A stretch of 64,000 nt of DNA from Ailanthus altissimus (Eukaryota; Streptophyta; Magnoliopsida; Sapindales; Simaroubaceae). The notes beneath the pieces were generated by a model. It was given only the letters and a program-made list of their open reading frames with translations. It ran no database searches and was not told the origin of the DNA. Location of the stretch: positions 19,416,001 through 19,480,000 of the forward strand of contig OX327697.1 in the NCBI GenBank assembly GCA_946807835.1, written 5' to 3'. Positions 49,280 through 61,200 of this stretch are shown in pieces. Position 1 is the first letter of the stretch. The number at the start of each line of letters is the position of its first letter. The position numbers were made by a program, and so were the translations under genes.

Positions 49280-50500
49280 CATTAATTAAGAGTAGGTTAA
49301 AGAACAAAAACCCAAAAAACTGGTTTAGATTGAATTAAATCAGTCAATTCGATTTTTATTTTTGAAAATGAAAAAAAACAGATCGGTGTAAGTAAATTAA
49401 AAAACTGGAATAATCGGTCGATTTCGGTCCAATTTTAAATAAAAAAATTGGTTAATTAAATAAAAAAAATTTACCACATTGTAATATATCATTGCCTGGA
49501 AAAAATGCTTATGGTAAGCTCGCCTGCACTAAATTATTAGTATATAAATTGGAAAAAAAAAAAAAAAACCCTAATCTCATTTTCTCACTCTCAGCTCTCG
49601 CCTCTCCTCAACTCATCTCTCTTGTGTCTCTCTCACCTAGTAGTAACAAGCCAGCAAAGTCATTAGCCAGCCATGGCTATCATTGGCAACAACTCTCTCT
49701 CGTGTCTCGTCTTTCTCAAACTCACTTAACTTCAATGTCTCTTCTAGATGATCTCCTCAACCTCAATCTCACTATCTCTACTGACAAAATAATTATCGAA
49801 TACGTTTGGTGTTATTTCTTTCCTTTTTTTTATTTCTTCAATCTTCAATTATGTCGCATATTTCATTTTGAATTATTTATTTATAACTTTTTTCCTATTT
49901 TGCAGTATTGGTGGATCTGGCTTGGACACGAGAAGCAAAGCAAGGGTCAGAACTTATAATTTCTTTTCTTTTTTTTTCGTGTTGACATATTTCTTGTCAT
50001 TTTTGTATTCTGATTAATTTTTTATTTTCATGGATAATCAATTTTGATTGAAAATTTTATTTTGATGAATATTTTTATTTTTAAGGATAATTTGATTTTA
50101 ATAGTCAAATTTATTTTGATAGATAATAGTTTAGGAATTAGAATATTATTATAATTTAAAATTTTATATTTAACTCAAATTAAGTAAATAATAATTATAT
50201 AAATATAAAATTGGTCCAAAACTTAGCCTAAAATCATCCAATAAATTTTTTGGATAAAGAAATAAAAAAAACCCATTTGTTTTAAAAAAAACAAAAGAAT
50301 TCACATTTAAACAGACTTAGTTGGGCTCAGAACCCAAAAAAACTAAATCAAATCAAATCAAAATAATCAATTCATTTTTGCCACTAAAATTCGGCTCATT
50401 TGGTTTTTCTTTATGGAAAAAATTAAATAACCACAATTCAGTTCAGTTTCAATTGAATTAGGTCAAATCGAATTGCCGTATCCAGGCTTAGCATTAATTA
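49280..50500. mobile_element. hAT-like non-autonomous element with 9-bp target duplication
   Basis: Element 49289-50491 (1203 bp) lies between two copies of cattaatta (49280-49288 and 50492-50500). Unit 1 of the segmental duplication lacks it. The right end, read inward, is CTAAGCCTGGATACGGC followed by AATTCGATTTGACC-like sequence, the style of plant hAT elements. The left end starts AGAGTAGGTT, so the terminal inverted repeat is poor. The inside holds a pyrimidine-rich ctctcgcctctcctcaactc stretch and a 155-codon frame (49492-49959) with no known domain. The target copy is AT-rich and palindromic, which lowers its weight. Confidence 0.6.
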
Positions 50501-52919
50501 TAGTATTATGTTAAACTTTATACACTTTAATCTAGTCTAATTTATATTATTTAATCCAATATCAAACACCAAACGCACTCTAAATGAGTTAGTTTTTATA
50601 TCTTAAAAATAAAATTACTAGTAATAATGTGATATTTATAAAATAAATAAACAACATATCTTATAAGAATGTTACCTAAGCAAGGTCTTAAACAATCACC
50701 TAAATTATTTAGGGTTGAGCGGCCTATTTGAGGATACAGCCCTTAATGAGTTAGATGCCACAATGATCGCCCCTTTTTTTTTTTTTCAGATTGTTATAAT
50801 TGAGGAAATAGTGAGAATGTAAAATTGAGCTGAAACTACAATTGTAAAATTATTTCCGTCTCTATTATCTTTTTCTTTTTAATAGGAAGATGTTGAGTTA
50901 ACAAAGAGTATCAAAAATAAAAGTGGCGTAAGAAGTATATTGAATAAAGATTAAGATTCTCTCGTAACTTTAGGTTCTATCTTGTAAATATATTCGTGAA
51001 ATTACTAGTAATAATGTGATACCTTAAATTTAATTGATTTCGTCCCAGCTCTATGCATGTTTCTGTCTTCCACTATAGTAATATTAAACACAGTTGTGAT
51101 TTATAAATATATATAATTTTTATTTGCATAGTTAGAAATCAAAGAATACCTAGGATACGGAATTGATTTGATTGAGAATGAGATGAATTAATCCCAAATT
51201 AAGCGCGACTGTAAGAGCTTTTCTTTATTTAATTAATATTAAATATGATCTAGTTGACCTAATTCATAATTTTAAAGAAGATTTTTTTTTTCTCTTATCA
51301 TCTAATGGAAAATTTCAATCATTTTTAATTTAACATAAAAAGGAGTTCATTCTTTTTAAAATTTCATTAGTTCACTTCTACAAAATATTCCAACCTAATA
51401 TATTGACATTTTTATTAATATATAAATCTAATATATTTTTTTATTGGTATTATATAACTATCATATTGATAAAAAAATAAAAAGATCAAAATTTTGTATA
51501 CAAACTATGTAAAACTCTTTTCTTTTTTTCTTTTTCTTTCTTATCAAAGATGTATATATTTCTTTAGCAGACTTCTTAAACTTTAACTTGACTTATCAAA
51601 ATTCAAAATTTTTTAAAATTGTTTCTATATTTGTGTATATATATATATATATATATACATATGAAGGATTCTCTTATAACTTTTTTTAAAAAAGGTCCAA
51701 TATAATAAATTGCACCAAATATATTTTAATATAAATTATAAAAAATACATAAAAATTATTATTCAATCCATATTTTTAGAGATGTCTTATTATCCATTTA
51801 ACAATAGAAATTTATAAAGTCACAAATATAAAAAAAAATTTGTTTGAAAAAAAAATTTTTTTGAAAAAAAAAAGTTGTTTAGTAATTCAATTCAAATATA
51901 AAGAAATTGAAAATAAAAAATATATATATTTTAATTTTAAGTTTCCAACATTAAGATTTAACCAACTTTTGAATTTTTAATAAAAAAATAAACGCAATTG
52001 AGACAAAAGATGAAGAATAATAGCATATGTAAAAAATAAATTACAGAGACGTATTCATACTACCCAACGTGGTATGATAGGAATGATTAAGTTATTATCA
52101 TATTATTTATTTTATTTATTCTTTTACCATATTATACTATGTCAAATAGTATGAGTATGTTTATATAATTAATTTGTATATATAATGCCAATGAAAGATG
52201 AATCACTTAGAGTAAAAGTTCATTTTACTATCAATTCACAAGTGAATGTCTTATTTATTTTAAGCCAAGCCATTTACTCTTAATATAATAAAAGAAAAAA
52301 AAAAAGGAAACAAAAGTTCATATGTGCGAAAATAAATTTGTAGCATCACTTTTTCCATATTCTTGTTTAAGAGTGCTAAAAATAAGAAAGAAAAGAAAAG
52401 GCTTTAGGTATATTTCACGTTGTAGGAATAGTTTATTTCATTCTGAACCACCTTAACCTAAAATCACTTGTAATTAATTCCTTTTTGTATAAATATTTTT
52501 TATCTTCTGCTAATTAATTTTTTTTAAAGAAATCGAAAATATATCTTTCAAATGTTTTTAATGAAACTTAAAACATTTTCTATTCAAGTTGTGCGGTGCC
52601 ATTTCAAATTTAAATCATAAGACGGATGTAAAATGTTTGTAGGCATTTACAGAAAGATTAATCAAATATTAAGTTAAAAAGGAATTTTCAAGAAAAGCTT
52701 ATTGCCATATTCAAAGGAAGGACATTCTCTTCTAATATGAGATTTTAAAAAATGGATCTTGATTTTATATATATAAGTAATGAATATCAAAAGTTAAAGT
52801 AAGCTCTGATTACGAGAGCTTCTTAATTTTATCTAAAGATGTTAATGAATTCCTTAATTAATTTGCTCTTACACAAAGGGCATGCAGGTTCTTTATATAT
52901 ATATATATATATATATATA
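50501..52919. other. AT-rich DNA upstream of DUF247 gene 2
   Basis: Part is shared with unit 1 (50510-51130 with 34920-35770; 52660-52850 with 35930-36060). The 51150-52650 part is mostly unmatched, AT-rich, and has no gene. Microsatellites: (TA)n at about 51636-51655 and at about 52894-52919. Confidence 0.5.
52894..52919. repeat. (TA)n microsatellite in the DUF247-2 promoter
   Basis: Uninterrupted TA repeat just before the conserved gcccaggatcatgaaa block. Unit 1 has tttatttgtttgtttgccc at the same place, so the repeat grew after the duplication, or was lost in unit 1. Confidence 0.85.
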
Positions 52920-53166
52920 TGCCCAGGATCATGAAAATTGAAAGCGTGAGTAACGTGACTGTGCATTTTACTGTAGTCTTCAACAAAGTACTTATAATTC
53001 CAAGCTTGATAAGGGAGAAAAGTGGAGATGCGTGTTTCAAATCACGTGTATTAACAGCTGCTTTGTGCAATCTATTTAATTTTATAAGGTCTGGACTTGC
53101 TTGCTGATTCATATTCATAGTCTCTAAAATCATATAAACCATTTGAGTTTTAAATTTGCATCAACA
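52920..53166 (+). promoter_or_regulatory. Conserved upstream region of DUF247 gene 2
   Basis: Counterpart of 36120-36371 with few changes. It includes gagtaacgtgactg and the tcttcaacaaagtacttataattcc block. In gene 2 the TATA-like stretch before the ATG is catataaacc instead of catatatacc. Confidence 0.5.
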
Positions 53167-54468
53167 ATGAATTCTGGCAAAGAGATCACCTCAATGGGTT
53201 GTGGCCGCAGCCAGCAGCCTGGTGACTGTGAATTACGTGATATCATAGTCCACGGTGACGCAAACAAATTACAGAAAGTTCCAAGAATGTTTCGCGAGGT
53301 GGAAGCAAACAAAAGCTGCTACGTTCCTTTAGTGGTATCTATTGGTCCCTTTCACCACGGGAAAGCCGAATTTCAGTTAATGGAGAAGCAGAAGACCATA
53401 ACGGTGCACCAGTATACCAATAATGATCCAGAGAAGCTTCAACAGTTGTACACAAAGGTCAAAAACGTGGCAAAAGATGCAAAAAAATGCTACTCTGATG
53501 AGGACGGCTCAATGATGGGAAGGTTCGACGATGAGAGCTTTGCCCATATGATGCTTCTTGATGGCTGCTTCCTTCTCCATTTTATCTACTGCTGGACCAA
53601 AAATATGCTTAGCGAGTTAAAAATCAACATCTATGTTGCAGCTTGCGTGCAAAGAGATTTGCTCTTACTAGAAAACCAACTTCCTTTTCAAGTCCTCAAA
53701 GTGTTGTTAAGATCGAGGTTTGAAGAAAATGAATGGATGGAAATGTTGAGCTGTTTCATTCGGAATATCTGTGAACCTCCACTCAAGGAATCACAGGGAA
53801 AAGAGTTAACGCCGGCAAATTTTGAAAACGAACCTGCCCATCTTCTTGAAGTTGTTCGAGCCCAGCTCATCGATAAATCTGCGTTTGAGAATCTTAAAAA
53901 GGGCAGCAACTGGTCCTCGTATCGATCGGCCAAGGAGCTTAAAGCTATAGGAATCCACTTCAGGCCGAGCCAAACTTGTCTATTCACAGACGTCAAATTC
54001 GAACCAACGTTTTCCAGATCCTGGCTGAAACTTCCACCAATAAAAATTGACGATTCTACCAAAGCCATGCTTCTAAACATCGCTGCCTACGAAGCTTGCC
54101 TCAGTAGCTCAGATAATTTCGAGGTGACTTCTTATATTTGCTTCATTGATTCACTGATTGATCACGCTGAAGATGTAAAGGAGCTTCGATCAAAGGGCAT
54201 ACTTCTTAATTTTCTTGGCAGCGATCAACAGGTTGCAGACCTTTTCAACCAAATATCTGACAATTTGGTGCCACATCCAGATGCTTATACTTCTGTTAAA
54301 GGTGCGATTGAAGAGCGTTACAAGAATAAGATCAAGATTTGGGTGGCCGAATGGCTGCATACTCATTTTACAAGCCCTTGGACTGTTCTTGCATTTCTTG
54401 GAGCGATATTTGCCCTCGTCCTCAGTGTCATTCAGACTTATGAAGCTGTTTATTCCTCCGACAACTGA
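53167..54468 (+). CDS. DUF247 (UPF0481-type) membrane protein, copy 2
   Basis: Intact single-exon gene of 433 residues. The start chosen is the ATG at 53167 (MNSGKEITSMGCGRS), which matches the start of copy 1. The frame is open for eight codons upstream but has no ATG there. It is closely similar to copy 1 along its length, with the same family blocks: VSIGPFHHG, DGCFLLHFIYC, RDLLLLENQLPFQVLKVLL, SYRSAKELKAIGIHFRPS, LPPIKIDDSTKAMLLNIAAY, DVKELRSKGILLNFLGSDQQ and the C-terminal helix PWTVLAFLGAIFALVLSVIQ. Compared with copy 1 it lacks about 30 residues after DANK, an in-frame loss in the WLKSII region that other DUF247 proteins usually keep in some form. The middle (residues about 200-270) differs most between the copies. 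Function unknown; predicted to be anchored in a membrane by the C-terminus. Confidence 0.93.
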   Translation: MNSGKEITSMGCGRSQQPGDCELRDIIVHGDANKLQKVPRMFREVEANKSCYVPLVVSIGPFHHGKAEFQLMEKQKTITVHQYTNNDPEKLQQLYTKVKNVAKDAKKCYSDEDGSMMGRFDDESFAHMMLLDGCFLLHFIYCWTKNMLSELKINIYVAACVQRDLLLLENQLPFQVLKVLLRSRFEENEWMEMLSCFIRNICEPPLKESQGKELTPANFENEPAHLLEVVRAQLIDKSAFENLKKGSNWSSYRSAKELKAIGIHFRPSQTCLFTDVKFEPTFSRSWLKLPPIKIDDSTKAMLLNIAAYEACLSSSDNFEVTSYICFIDSLIDHAEDVKELRSKGILLNFLGSDQQVADLFNQISDNLVPHPDAYTSVKGAIEERYKNKIKIWVAEWLHTHFTSPWTVLAFLGAIFALVLSVIQTYEAVYSSDN

Positions 54469-54840
54469 CAATGCAATCAACAATACTAAATTTGCTTTTC
54501 ATATGATGTTGAGCGAGAAGTTTTAAGTGTATCAGCGTGAGCTTTTTCTTTTCTTTTTTTAAATACTTGTCTTTATACGAATAAAACCCTTTTTCCAGTT
54601 GTGAGGAAAAAGGATTGTGTGTGTATTTATTTATTTTTTTCTTTTCCTATTAGTGAGGCGCGACTGCGTTTTTTAAGTTCAATAGAATCTAGTAAACTTT
54701 TGTTGACTGCAAGTTGACTGCGTTTTTTTTTTCCTACTTGTTTATCTTCCCCCCCCCCCCCTGGCGCTATTATTCTCCTTTTTGTAAGATGACTAAAAGT
54801 TAGATAATCTATATCCGATATAAATATTAAAAGTTACCCT
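54469..54840 (+). other. Shared 3' flank of DUF247 gene 2
   Basis: Counterpart of 37773-38140, with a run of 13 C at 54749-54761 that is absent from unit 1. Similarity to unit 1 fades near 54840. Confidence 0.5.
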
Positions 54841-54949
54841 TTTTTTTTCTTTAAAGACCTCCTCAATAATAATGATAGAATTGATGATTATTGGGTAAAT
54901 AATAACATGATGAATCAGTTTAAAAATTAAATCTCGAGAGTTGAGTTGT

Positions 54950-55807
54950 TTGAGCTAAGGAACTACGGTTGCACTACACATGGTGCAATAATTCGACAAG
55001 GGGACAACGAATTTGGAGAAAAATTGACTTGACCTTTGTTAATGAAAATTGGTTGGATGCATTAAAGTTTTCTAAGTGTGAAATTTTACGAGTGGGCATT
55101 TCAGATCACCCTCCTCTTGTGGTTTCCATTTCCAGAGCTTCGTAAAATGGTAGAGTTCCTTTTAAGTTCTTCAATGGCTAGTGTTCCCACTTTGAGTTTC
55201 TCACTATAGTGGATCGAGTTTGGTGGCGTAATTGTTATGGCTCTCTAATGGCCTGAGTCTAGTTCAAACTCAATTTTTTAAACCCAAGCTAAAAGAGCTC
55301 AACAAAGGTTTTTTCTTTGATGTTTAGCAAAACATTGAAGATTACAACATGATGTTGTCTTCATTACAGTGTAGACTGGTCCATGATCCATTCAACCAAA
55401 TTCTCCAAGATGAGGAAAGGTACATTTATCAGTAATTAAGGAAACTTATTTTTGCTGAAGAAAATATTATCAGACAACAATCAAGAATTAGATGGATTCA
55501 AATGGGGGATTCAAACTCTAGCTACTTTTATAATTCAGTAAAGTGGAGAAGAACCAAGAATAGAATCATTTCGATAGAGTGCCAAAATGGAGAAAATTCT
55601 CAAGATCCCAAGATTATGAAAGATGCCATAATCTATTACTACAAAGAATTGTTGGATACCAACACTTCTTATAGGGTGTCCATACAAAAGAGAATCATAG
55701 ATGCTGACCCTAACCTGAAGGTTGAAGATAGAGACATGTTGAATGTTTCTATCACTGCCCAAGAAGACAATTGTAGTCAAGATAGAGACATTAAAACATG
55801 TTTTTAA
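54950..55807 (+). pseudogene. LINE (L1-like) fragment: endonuclease end to RT N-terminus
   Basis: Plus-strand non-LTR retrotransposon piece. The endonuclease C-terminus reads RRIWRKIDLTFVNENWLDAL-like sequence and LRVGISDHPPLVVSIS (55020-55135), then PFKFFNG, and a linker with many stops. The frame 55502-55807 carries MGDSNSSYFYNSVKWRRTKN and IISIE.QNGENSQDPK, IIYYYKELL, the segment that precedes the RT fingers in plant L1 elements (GD.N..FFH...K.R...N.I). It is truncated at both ends: no RT active site and no poly-A tail. Confidence 0.8.
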
Positions 55808-57867
55808 TGATTTGGAATTTGAATTATTGGGACCAAAATATTGAATTTATTTGTAAACTACATATCCATACCTAAATATCACATTGAAATAAATATCAAA
55901 TTATTTATTTATTTAAATAAATAAACTACAATTGTCAAAAAATTCAAACTAAGTTTCATAAATAGTCAAAGTATTTCAAATTAAATATTAAAAATTAAAA
56001 TTATTCTGAGTACCTCTGTTAAGATCATTGAGCTTGAATAAATGGCTAACATTGTGCACAAAAATAGCAAAGGCATGGTGTCTAAGTAGCAAAATGATAT
56101 TCTGTCTCTCTTAGGTGAATTCCTTAAAATCTTTGTAATAGATGTAGCTGCATCACTGCATAGATAAAAACAAAAATAATTGTAACCAACACAATATGAT
56201 AAATGATTGCATTGAAGCTTATATGGAGAGCTTTTCCGTTAACAAACTTTAAGTAATCACAGTAAGCAACTAAACAGTAGAAATGAAAACAATATACCTG
56301 TGGGTAGAATCTGAGTATATCTTTCGGTTGTTGAAAAAAGAAGTTCCTGGCCTAAACAATTCTCTGTAGACTAATTAAAGAACTAAATCAAAAGCACTTA
56401 GAATAAAAGTTAGCTTATTTCAATGATTATTTGTCTTGATCACTACAGGCATATTTTAAAACAACACTATAGACAATCTTAACATAATCTTATAAAGATT
56501 ATTATTCTGAAGTTTATATTTTCATACTTATAGAAACAATACGAGTACATTTTAATACAAGTAAATGATTCCAAGATTAATACCTTTCACATAGATAAAT
56601 TGGACAAGTAATAGCATCATGAAGTAATAAAAATCACATTACTAGAAAATATAGGGTTAAAAACAATTAGGATAATAGATATTGTAATTATCGGTCAATA
56701 ACACACACTCAAAAATATTTAGGTATACATATATTTAAAAAAAATATCACATAAGAACACTACTTTGTGGTAAAAAAATGTAATTATAATAACTTAATCT
56801 AGATGTTGGCACCCATTCAAAACTTACTTTTAATAGCTACGTTGACAACATTATTATACTTTTTCTTGAGTGAAGGTTGATAATTCAATAAGTTCTCTAT
56901 GCTTTGCATAATCAACCAAAAACAGTTCTATTATAAGGTCAAAACATTGAACATTTGAATACAAAAACATTTATTCCAAGAATCTACAATAGTCGTGAAC
57001 CCCCCAACAAAACTAACACAATTAATGAAACTTTGGACATACCGTCAATATGAAAAAAGTAATGTTTAATACATAATATTTTGTAAAAGTCCAAAATATA
57101 ATGATGTATTGATAGACGTCATGGTGGCTCCATTTTCTTTGATAGCTATTCTAAACAACACCAACTCTTTCTTTCATTGCTAATTGTTTGCTAAGTCATA
57201 AATTCAAGCTAAAACATAATGAGATCAAACAACCAAAGTATAATGATGTATTTTAAAAACATAAGCAATAAACCAACCCAAAAATTAGAAGAAAAAAATA
57301 ACTAATTGTTAAAGCTATATCTAAAATAATTAAATTAACAAAAAATAAATTCAATCCATCTTTACAGTAAACAACTCGTGGAAGCATGTAACTTGAATAA
57401 CAAACATTATATACTAATTTTTAATAAAACAACCAACAATAACAAAATTGGAATAATCAAAAGAGTTGTAAATAAAAAACTAATCATGTTTTTATTTTCT
57501 TTCCCAAAATTAAAATGATTAGTGCATTATATTAGGAATAATGAATTCATTTTCTTTATATACTCTAAGCCAGGCTCGCCCTGAAATGTAAAATAAAGTT
57601 TCTCATTTTAAGCATATCATTAAACACGGGCTAATAAGAATAATCTCATTTTAAGAAACCCCACCTACTGAAATATACCAGGTCTTATCTTTTTAATCAA
57701 AGTCACAATCACATCTTTAAATTTCAAACAAATTTAAGTGATCATTGAGCAATAACCCCACCTAAGAAGAATAATTAAAAGAAAGACAGAAAGACAAAGC
57801 TACCATACAATCTATGATATAATTGGAAATAAATTAATTAGTGTGTGCAAGAATTTATTTATGGAAG
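55808..57867. other. AT-rich DNA, possibly CACTA-derived
   Basis: No gene recognised. The first 50 bp (tttaatgatttggaatttgaattattgggaccaaaat) resemble 58256-58300 inside the CACTA element (tttaataatttagaattataattattagaccaaaat), suggesting a second, truncated copy of the same transposon. Confidence 0.35.
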
Positions 57868-58220
57868 CACTACTACAAAAATGGCTTCACTGATGCTAAC
57901 TTAGCATTAATGAAGGGTTTCACTAACATTGTTTTATAATGTCAGTGTTGCTCGAGTCAGAAATTTATTGACACCATTTATGGTGTCAGTAAATATCTAA
58001 TATCATAGTATAAGTAAATTGTTGACATCACAATATTAGAGAATCACTAACACCATAGTATCAGAAAATTCTTGTTACTAAGGTATCACTAAATCTCTAA
58101 CACCATGGTATCAGTAAATCTCTGACACCATGGTATCAGAGAAGCACCGACACTATAGTATCAAAAAATCACTGACACCATGGTATCAAAAAATCATTGA
58201 TACTATGGTGTCAATAGGAT
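57868..58220 (+). mobile_element. CACTA (EnSpm) terminus with palindromic subterminal array
   Basis: Begins CACTACTACAAAAATGGC, the CACTA-type terminal repeat pointing to the right. From about 57950 to 58215 follows an array of roughly 30-bp units around tgacaccatggtatca and its variants (tggtgtcagtaaat, accatagtatcaga, accatggtatcagt). Such arrays bind the element's transposase in this superfamily. No transposase domain was recognised and the opposite end was not found in the window. Confidence 0.7.
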
Positions 58221-61200
58221 TTATTTTTCATTTATGGCAATTTAATTAAATTAGCTTTTTAATAATTTAGAATTATAATTATTAGACCAAAATTTATAAT
58301 ATATATTTAAACTTGAATTACATAACATTTCAATATATTCCAAATTATTAAGTAGTATGAAATATCATTTTACAACCACTATAATCAAAATATTACAAAA
58401 GTACATTCAAATTTGTTTCATAAATATTACAAACATCCCAAACTAATTGAAAAAACATACAATAGTCAAAAACACCCTAGTGTTTAAAGTTTCGCTAAAC
58501 ACATAACTGCCTGAAGTTTAGTTAAAGACATAGTCGCCACATTAGTCTTGTAAAAACCAACAATCCAACAAAAGAGTTGCAGCAATCCACCCACAACTTA
58601 GCGGCCATTGAGCAAAATAATCAACAATCACCTCTATCAAAATAAATAGAAATACATGAGTAAATTAAACAAGTTGAACAATATACTTAACTTACAAGAT
58701 ATTACAATAACAACCAAAACATAAATAACTCAAAATTTAGCACATTATGCTTGATCAAAGAAAGCCACCTCAATAGCTTACTACCGAAATAGTATAAGAA
58801 TAATGTAACTAACACAGTTAGCTGTGATGACATTGTGATCAAGTAAGAAAAGCAAAGTAAACAAACATGGAGTAATTTTAATTAATATAATATTTGTATA
58901 GCAAAATAGTATTTTCTCATTAAAGTAGAAATTATGTATGCATATTCATATAAAATGGAAGCAAATCCTTAAGTTTGTTTTCATAATAACTGAAGGCATC
59001 TCTAACTTTCTTTCATAAAAGTTAATGGTTATATCTAGAGAAAAGAATTAAAACTATACAATTCAAAAATATGAGATCTTTTAGTTCGATATGTAAAGAA
59101 AATACAACGGGAGAGTATGAGATCAATATAAATAAAATATAAACAATGTAAAAGACTAAAATGATATATTTAAAGAACTTAACTCTGTCAAAATTTATTG
59201 AAGCTGGCAACTTTTTATAGCACAAGCCTCTCAATGATATTAACTTAAAGGAAATTATATGCACTTGAAGATTTACTTAATTGATGTTCACTAGCTATTC
59301 AGTTTAAGATTAAGTTCATAGGGTATTTCACAACTTATCCACTTTGTCTGGAAATATAATTAAAATTGGAGTTTGATAAATTTAAATAAGAAAAATCTTA
59401 TTGAAATGTAATTTTGGCATACATTTCAGATTCTATTAGTTTTAACATGCAAATGACCAAGCGTGTTTTAAGGAGATAGATCAATTTACCTACTAATGTT
59501 TTCCTTCATTTATGAAGATAATAGCTGACTAGGAGCATGGTTATGCTGGCATTCATTGCAATGGTAATAGCAACTATCACTAGTATCGTCTTCTTATTCC
59601 TACATTTCATCCTTTGATGATATGCAATAAAATGGAGTGAGATGACAACAAAAATATTTGCACACAAACAAATATCAAAAAGTGGTCCTATGGTAACAAC
59701 ATAGGAAGAGTTCTCTAAGCATTTCTCCCTGCATTCTTTGAGATTATACTTTGTTCACCCAAGAATTTGTAGCATCTAGCAATTTGGTGAAATCCATCTA
59801 TTTTAAAGTATTTTACTAACGTACTATGACGACACCCTTAAGCTAGACTAGCTTTATGTTAGTATATTTTTAAGGGCAATACCAGCTTTATTGGATCGTT
59901 CAAGTTCTATATCTTCAAGGGATATAGTTTTATATCTACCTTTATACTTCAGCTTTCCATCTTACAGCAGGAAATATTTTTTAGAAATCTTATTTGAAAG
60001 ATAAATAATATGAACTGGTTGCCAACTCAACATAGACAGATAAATTCACCATGAACACCTGACCAATAAAACATTGACATTCATTTTAATATAAAGTAGA
60101 AAAAATATGAAAAATAATATTCTAACTTTCTTCGGTTCAAACCTAGCTCATACGAAAACAATATAAGATATGTAAAATAGTATCATCCTAATTATGAGAG
60201 TGCACAACTACAATATCATCATTAAGACAAAAGATTGATAGGTAGAATAATAATCTAAAATAAGAACTTTGTTAATAGATCACCTATAGTGCAACTTCAA
60301 GAGTAGACCCTTCTCAAGAATGTGAAATCTAATGTTCAGTTTGCTTACCGAAAGGTTTGGACATTACAATCACTTCGTATTGGGATGTTGTCAAAGAACA
60401 TAGACTCAGTTGCTAAATCGAATGAGTTTCTACAAGTAGAAACAAGCAGGAAAATTTTCAATAAACACAAATAAAAACAAATTAAAGTGAATTAACAAAA
60501 TACACTAGAAATTCATGCTAGAGACCTACTCTTTAAAGAGAAATTATACCATTCTTACTTATTTTCTTGCACTTGATAAAAGTTAAAACATCAATATATT
60601 AAAGACATATAATATGAGTTCTATTATAAAAGAAACTATGAGCCACTTGTAGCTAATTTAGCAAAGCGGGGTTAAATAAATTTCAGGAAAGGTAATCATA
60701 CTAAAGCTTAAAGGTTAAAAGTGTTACATATGTAAAACGTACTTGGCATAATAAGCAGCAATGGCCACAAGATAATTGTTATGTTATCCATTTAGGATAT
60801 GTACTATGGAATCCCACATTTTATAGCTGTATATGTTTAACCATGAACTTGTAGGATCTCTTCATGTCATTCAATGGCCATCCCACGTATTCTTTGCAAA
60901 CATCTTTCACAAATACCTAATATAAAAACATGAAAAGACAATTAGTCAATTTACAAAATTATAAATCAAAGAAGAATTCAAGCAAATAACTGAAGAAATT
61001 GCCTTCTCAACATCATTTCTATAACAAAGAAACGAAAGTAACCTAAAAAACATTTTTTTTTTCTTAAGCAATTTCATGAGGAATAAGTTTAACAAAACAA
61101 TTATAATAGCATCGTATCTAAATTGGGAGATTATGAAATAGTGAATATTAATTTGAAAAAGTAAAAACAGAGAAGAAGAACTAGAGAAGTACATGATAAA

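Larger units (their letters stand above)
40860..54840 (+). repeat. Segmental duplication, unit 2 (with three insertions)
   Basis: Counterpart of unit 1, expanded by Copia element E (41406-48814), which carries solo LTR F, and by a hAT-like element (49289-50491). A long AT-rich stretch at 51150-52800 also has little counterpart in unit 1. The order and orientation of the shared blocks are kept, so the two units form a head-to-tail tandem duplication. Confidence 0.8.

Noticed and set aside
49492..49959. 155-codon plus frame in the hAT-like element
   Set aside because: No known domain, runs through a poly-A and pyrimidine-rich tracts, and ends in hydrophobic chance sequence.
53143..53166. An earlier start for DUF247 copy 2
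   Set aside because: The codon at 53143 is TTG; the first ATG is at 53167 and matches the start of copy 1.
54749..54761. Run of 13 C as a functional element
   Set aside because: Absent from the paralogous flank and more likely a homopolymer expansion or assembly error.
57868..58220. The repeat array as a CRISPR
   Set aside because: Units vary, there are no uniform spacers, and the setting is a plant transposon end.
59500..59600. Hydrophobic minus-strand helix as a receptor-kinase transmembrane exon
   Set aside because: A stop follows soon after, no kinase or extracellular motif lies nearby, and AT-rich DNA gives such helices by chance.
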